Positions 15,746 through 18,950 of a stretch of DNA of 18,950 nucleotides are shown in pieces. The translations under genes were made by a program, and so were the position numbers. This DNA is from Rhodocyclaceae bacterium (GTDB lineage Bacteria > Pseudomonadota > Gammaproteobacteria > Burkholderiales > Rhodocyclaceae), in assembly GCA_025361105.1 (NCBI GenBank), contig JANYAW010000379.1, positions 1-18,950 on the forward strand, read 5' to 3'. How positions within the stretch are numbered: the stretch's first letter is position 1; every line of letters starts with the position of its first letter. Under the pieces are notes generated by a model. That model saw only the letters and a program-made list of their open reading frames with translations. It was not told the DNA's origin and made no database searches.

Positions 15746-16453
15746 TCAATCTTTTGTCGGGAAACTCCCTCTATTCGCACGATATGCCTTGTCCAGCATC
15801 GCCACGCGCTGTTGTAGCTGCGCCAAGCTGCCATCGTTGTCTATCACATCGTCAGCCGCGGCGAGGCGTTGCGCACGCGTGGCCTGGCTCGCCAGCACGC
15901 GCAAAACCTCGTCACGCGTCATCGCGCTACGAGCCATGGTACGGGTGATTTGCGTCTCCTCCGGGCAATCAATCACCAGCACTCGACTAACTCTTTCGCG
16001 ATAGTTTTTTGATTCGATCAGCAAAGGCACAACGAGGATGACATACGGCGTATCGTCAGCACCAACTAACGCGTTTGCCGAGTTGGTGCTGACGATACGC
16101 CGTTGCGCGATCTCAACTCGACGCTGGCTGGTTTCACGTATCAGCGGATGCAAAATGGCTTCGAGTTGCAGTCGCGCTGCAGGCTCGGTGAATACTCGTT
16201 GGCGCATCGCAATGCGATTCAAAGCGCCATCCGCTGTCAGCATGGCAGAACCAAATGTTGCCAATATCGCCGACATCGCTGCACCACCGGCCGCCGTCAG
16301 CTCATGCGAAATCGCATCGGTGTCGACCACGCTGATACCCAGCGCAGCGAAGTAATCCGCAGCGGCGCTCTTGCCACTGCCGATGCCGCCGGTCAGGCCA
16401 ATGACTGGCGCTGGCGATTCGATGTTCACGGGCTGTTCATCGCGCGCTGTCAC
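15746..16453 (-). CDS. coaE: Dephospho-CoA kinase, with an in-frame palindromic insertion
   Basis: CoaE phosphorylates dephospho-CoA, the last step of CoA synthesis. The P-loop GLTGGIGSGKS lies at 19-29, VVDTDAISHEL at 42-52, LEAILHPLI at 97-105, PYVILVVPLLIES at 136-148, and VIDCPEETQITR at 160-171. At 235 residues it is longer than the usual 200-210. Between HPLI and PYV the protein has 30 residues where E. coli and related proteins have 13. The extra stretch, about residues 118-135, is encoded by a perfect inverted repeat (16045-16103). GTG 16453 overlaps the SPOR gene by 17 bases; another GTG at 16429, also before the P-loop, is possible. All catalytic motifs are intact, so the enzyme is probably functional. 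Confidence 0.96.
   Translation of the reverse strand: MTARDEQPVNIESPAPVIGLTGGIGSGKSAAADYFAALGISVVDTDAISHELTAAGGAAMSAILATFGSAMLTADGALNRIAMRQRVFTEPAARLQLEAILHPLIRETSQRRVEIAQRRIVSTNSANALVGADDTPYVILVVPLLIESKNYRERVSRVLVIDCPEETQITRTMARSAMTRDEVLRVLASQATRAQRLAAADDVIDNDGSLAQLQQRVAMLDKAYRANRGSFPTKD
16045..16103. repeat. Perfect 23-bp inverted repeat with 13-nt loop, inside coaE
   Basis: The arm 16045-16067 is perfectly complementary to 16081-16103, with 16068-16080 as loop (containing AACGCGTT). The stem has 23 Watson-Crick pairs and no mismatch. In coaE it encodes residues Arg118 to Pro136. Each arm carries the 22-bp unit CGGCG, six bases, CAGCACCAACT, also found at 8466-8487 and 10094-10115. I saw no clear target-site duplication. 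Confidence 0.95.
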
Positions 16454-17093
16454 CGGCCTCGCAGGCCGTTGCGGTCAGTGCGTGGGGTGCCAGCAAGTCC
16501 TTGGTGCGCGATTCAAAATCCTTTGCCGAGCCGCTGATATCTAGCAGTGATTTTGCCTCACGCTCACGCGGCAACACACGCGCCGTGCGCAAGGTTTTGC
16601 TTTGCGCAGCAAGGTATTTTTTGGCCGCCGCTTCATCGGCAAATTTCGCAATCAGAATCACAAACGGTCCACCCGTGAGACCGCTGCTGGCATCCTCAAC
16701 CAACTTCAAATCGGTAAATTTTGCCGCGAGCAATTCGGACTTTTTCTTTTCCGCCAGCAGGGTCGTTGCCAGCGCCGGAATTCCCACCCAATATTCCGTG
16801 GCCGCCGCGATGGTCGTCAGCGACACTGTCCAATCGCCTTTGCCACCGAGCGCCGCATCAAGTTCAATCTTCAGTGCTTCGGCAGCCAGCGGGCTGGCAA
16901 AACCGCTCATGCGCTGACAAGTCACGCTGACCAGCGGTGGTGGAGGTTCGCGGAGCAACTGGATCGCTTCAGGATGCAACTGAGCGCTCATCCGTTGCGG
17001 TTCGCGCCCGTTCTGCGCTTCGCCGAAATAGCCAAGTGTCCAAGCCAGCGCTACCAAGTTGGCCATCAACAGAAACAGAAAAATGGTTCGCAT
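16437..17093 (-). CDS. Membrane-anchored SPOR-type protein
   Basis: A 218-residue protein with one N-terminal membrane helix (MRTIFLFLLMANLVALAWTLGYF, about 1-23) and a periplasmic domain. The second half has the repeated beta-alpha layout of a SPOR domain: residues about 84-131 (GKGDWTVSLTT... KKKSELLAAKFTDLKLV) and 143-175 (PFVILIAKFADEAAAKKYLAAQ). SPOR domains bind denuded septal glycan; here that is inferred from the layout and the coaX-proximal position. ATG 17093 is preferred over TTG 17102. The gene begins 11 bp after the dehalogenase stop, and its end overlaps coaE. Confidence 0.75.
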   Translation of the reverse strand: MRTIFLFLLMANLVALAWTLGYFGEAQNGREPQRMSAQLHPEAIQLLREPPPPLVSVTCQRMSGFASPLAAEALKIELDAALGGKGDWTVSLTTIAAATEYWVGIPALATTLLAEKKKSELLAAKFTDLKLVEDASSGLTGGPFVILIAKFADEAAAKKYLAAQSKTLRTARVLPREREAKSLLDISGSAKDFESRTKDLLAPHALTATACEAGDSAR

Positions 17094-17104
17094 AAGGCGC
17101 AAGC

Positions 17105-18013
17105 TTAAATGTTGTTCTTTTTCGCAAATGCAGCCAAGGCCGCATCGGCAATTTCATCACCCCACTCTTGCACAAAATGCCCAGCGGTCGGGTGGATAAA
17201 TGGCTCGGGGCAATCCTTAATCAAGGTACGCAAATATTTCATCACCGGCGGGCCGAGCACCGGGTCGGTCGCGCCGATTGCCATAAAACTTTGCCCGCGC
17301 CATTCATTGCGCCACCAGTCGCGCGCTTGTCGCGAAGTTGCTGCACCATCGGCATCGACATTATCGGGAACCAGATTCGGAAAACGCCGCACACCGGCTT
17401 TGTAACGCACATCGGGATACGGCGCACCATACGCGGCGGCCTCGGCAGCGCTCAGATGAGGACAGCTACGCGCCATTAGTTTGGCGACATCCAAATCGGG
17501 CTGGCTGTTGGCATAAGCGCGCCATTGCAAAAAGCCCTCGCCGAGCGAAACATCACCCGTGCCAAGGCCAGTGTTCATCACCAACAAGCGCGCATAACGC
17601 TGCGGCGCGGCCATCGGCAAGGTCAAGCCAAGCAAGCCGCCCCAGTCCTGCACCACCAAAGTGATATTGCGTAAATCCAGTCGCTCGACAAAGGCCAGCA
17701 GCATTTCACGGTGCCGCGTGAAGCTGTAAAAACTTTCATCCACCGGTTTGTCCGAACGTCCAAAACCAAACACATCCGGCGCGATGACTCGTGCACCCGC
17801 CGCGACGAATTTCGGAATCATTTTGCGATACAAATAGCTCCACGTCGGCTGACCATGCAGGCATAAAAATACCTGCTCGGCGTTCGGCGAACCTTCATCC
17901 AGATAGTGCATGCGCAAACCATCGAAGCCTGGCAAATCATTGAGATAATGCGGCGCAAATGGAAAGCCTGGAAGGTTTTCAAAACGCTCATCGGGGCTGC
18001 GCAAAATTTCCAT
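17105..18013 (-). CDS. Haloalkane dehalogenase (DhlA-type, HLD-I)
   Basis: A 302-residue alpha/beta hydrolase closely patterned on Xanthobacter DhlA, which hydrolyses haloalkanes to alcohols and halide. The nucleophile Asp123 sits in VVQDWGG, the base His279 in TAGHFVQE, and the acid Asp250 in AIGATDPVLGP. Halide-binding Trp124 and Trp164 (FLQWRAY, cap domain) align with DhlA W125 and W175. Two differences stand out. Gln55 replaces DhlA Glu56 in HGQPTWSYLYRKM, and the cap is ten residues shorter between the MN and QW landmarks, exactly where DhlA carries a duplicated segment. ATG 18013 is chosen because AAAGGT lies a few bases upstream and the conserved region begins there; the frame extends further but overlaps coaX. 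It sits between coaX and the SPOR gene and looks inserted. Related epoxide hydrolases differ in the second Trp, so dehalogenase is the best call; substrate unknown. Confidence 0.88.
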   Translation of the reverse strand: MEILRSPDERFENLPGFPFAPHYLNDLPGFDGLRMHYLDEGSPNAEQVFLCLHGQPTWSYLYRKMIPKFVAAGARVIAPDVFGFGRSDKPVDESFYSFTRHREMLLAFVERLDLRNITLVVQDWGGLLGLTLPMAAPQRYARLLVMNTGLGTGDVSLGEGFLQWRAYANSQPDLDVAKLMARSCPHLSAAEAAAYGAPYPDVRYKAGVRRFPNLVPDNVDADGAATSRQARDWWRNEWRGQSFMAIGATDPVLGPPVMKYLRTLIKDCPEPFIHPTAGHFVQEWGDEIADAALAAFAKKNNI

Positions 18014-18041
18014 TGATGACCTTTCACTAATACCAAATTCC

Positions 18042-18070
18042 CCGCCATTCCTGCCTACGCGGGAATGACG
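18042..18070. repeat. REP-like palindrome between the dehalogenase and coaX genes
   Basis: CATTCCTGC (18046-18054) and GCGGGAATG (18059-18067) form a stem around CTAC, with one G-T pair. The ATTCCCGC...GCGGGAAT motif is the general form of widespread repetitive extragenic palindromes in proteobacteria. It lies in the 74-bp gap and could also act as a weak transcription stop. Confidence 0.65.
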
Positions 18071-18087
18071 ATATGTTTCGTGCGTCG

Positions 18088-18822
18088 CTAGTTTAACGTC
18101 GCGCCATAGCGCGCCAAGCCTTCGAGCACCAGATTGCCAACCTGTCGCTTTGGTAGTTTCAAATGCGGTAGCAACATACCCGCTGCGCCGCCCGAAACCA
18201 AACACAAATTGTCGGCATTTGGCGAGTTGGCAAAAGCCTGCGCGGCGATGCGTTCAATCGCGCCCAGCGTCGCTTGTATCCCACCACTCGTTATTGCGTC
18301 GTCGGTGTTGCGTGGCAAAGTGGCGAAGTTGCCGACGGCCAATGGCAGGCCCGCCGTGCCCTTTGCCAGCGCAGCGCGCATCAGGTCCAAGCCGGGCAAA
18401 ATCACGCCGCCGTAAAAATTTCCAGCAGCATCAAGTGTGTCGATAGTCGTCGCCGTGCCGCTCATCACCACGACGGCATTGCCCCTGTGTAGTCCACGCG
18501 CGCCAATCAGCGCCGCCCAACGGTCGGTGCCTAATTGCGTGGGTAGCGCGTAGCCATTTTGTACACCGCAAGCGGACGCAGTGCTCGCGAACCAATGCGG
18601 CATCAGCCCCAGTTCCTCGGCGAAATTTTTAAGTGTCGCAGCAATCTCGGCACCAGCCACATTGCAAATGATGATTTGTTGCGGCTGCTGTGGTGCTTGT
18701 TGGATTTGCGCGCGCAATTGATCAAGCTCAGCGTAATTCATTGCACCCTGAATCAGCCACTGGCCGGCGCCAAACAGCCCGTATTTCAAGCGTGAATTTC
18801 CGGCATCAAGACAAAGCATCAT
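18088..18822 (-). CDS. coaX: Type III pantothenate kinase
   Basis: CoaX phosphorylates pantothenate, the first step of CoA synthesis; type III enzymes resist CoA feedback. The protein is 244 residues. LCLDAGNSRLKYGLF (3-17) is the ATP phosphate motif, GTDRWAALIGAR (98-109) carries the presumed catalytic Asp100, GTATTID (122-128) is the second phosphate motif, and GGVILPGLDLMRAALAKGTAGLP (138-160) and TSGGIQATLGAIE follow. ATG 18822 overlaps the birA stop by two bases; ATG 18819 is an alternative one codon later. Betaproteobacteria commonly carry birA and coaX together, and in them coaX is often called baf. With coaE nearby, both ends of the CoA pathway lie on this strand. Confidence 0.95.
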   Translation of the reverse strand: MMLCLDAGNSRLKYGLFGAGQWLIQGAMNYAELDQLRAQIQQAPQQPQQIIICNVAGAEIAATLKNFAEELGLMPHWFASTASACGVQNGYALPTQLGTDRWAALIGARGLHRGNAVVVMSGTATTIDTLDAAGNFYGGVILPGLDLMRAALAKGTAGLPLAVGNFATLPRNTDDAITSGGIQATLGAIERIAAQAFANSPNADNLCLVSGGAAGMLLPHLKLPKRQVGNLVLEGLARYGATLN

Positions 18823-18950
18823 GGCCGTAATCTTAGTGAAACTTCGCCCGAGAGCAAATGCCGAATTTTTCCATCAACCTCCAGGCGCAAGGTGCCGTCC
18901 GTATTCACGCCGCGACAAATCCCATCTTGCGGCGCGGCGAATTCCGAGAG
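18819..18950 (-). CDS. birA: Biotin-protein ligase, C-terminal end (5' part outside window)
   Basis: The last 43 codons of a reading frame entering from the right edge. GICRGVNTDGTLRLE...HLLSGEVSLRLRP matches the C-terminal SH3-like domain of biotin-[acetyl-CoA-carboxylase] ligase, whose usual ending is GxLLLxxxxGxxxxxxSGDVSLR. The stop TGA overlaps the coaX start (CCATGATG), so the two are likely translationally coupled. Catalytic residues lie outside the window, so activity cannot be judged. Confidence 0.85.
   Translation of the reverse strand, partial: LSEFAAPQDGICRGVNTDGTLRLEVDGKIRHLLSGEVSLRLRP

Noticed and set aside
18014..18205. 64-residue N-terminal extension of the dehalogenase frame
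   Set aside because: It crosses the REP-like palindrome and overlaps the end of coaX, has no family similarity, and a good ribosome binding site precedes ATG 18013.

Overview
The window looks like the replication-origin region of a proteobacterial chromosome, most likely a betaproteobacterium. The genes read leftwards as rpmH, rnpA, yidD, yidC and rightwards as dnaA, dnaN, gyrB, diverging from the rpmH/dnaA gap. No recF lies between dnaN and gyrB, which is usual in Betaproteobacteria. The birA-coaX-SPOR run, the coaE-zapD pair and the adjacent aroE-mtgA pair also fit that class. Taxonomy is inferred from gene content and order only.

Layout. 1-2347 (minus): yidC (its last residues lie outside the window), yidD, rnpA and rpmH, the conserved module for a ribosomal protein, RNase P and membrane insertion, driven by a clear sigma70-type promoter at 2381-2409. 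2348-2589: divergent control region with a perfect DnaA box. 2590-7801 (plus): dnaA, a 221-bp AT-rich gap with DnaA boxes (candidate oriC), dnaN and gyrB. 7821-8363 (minus): an unrecognised 180-aa protein. 8542-11014 (plus): a tightly overlapping yedI(DUF808)-aroE-mtgA operon. 11093-13089 (plus): an unrecognised 535-aa membrane protein overlapping a VOC-fold gene. 13117-14754 (minus): a three-gene cassette of sporadically distributed proteins led by a TIGR04255-family gene. 14939-18950 (minus): zapD, coaE, a SPOR-type membrane-anchored protein, a haloalkane dehalogenase of the DhlA type, coaX and the 3' end of birA.

The most striking signal is in coaE. A perfect 23-bp inverted repeat with a 13-nt loop (16045-16103) lies in frame inside the gene, exactly where the protein has about 17 residues more than ordinary CoaE proteins. 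The same 22-bp arm recurs in degenerate form upstream of yedI (8466-8487) and inside aroE (10094-10115). Together these suggest a small dispersed palindromic element, one copy of which has become protein-coding. The second candidate for something undescribed is the TIGR04255 cassette. The haloalkane dehalogenase, placed between coaX and the SPOR gene and preceded by a REP-like palindrome, looks like an accessory insertion.

No tRNA, rRNA, CRISPR array, transposase or integrase was seen, and no gene-free stretch exceeds 300 bases.
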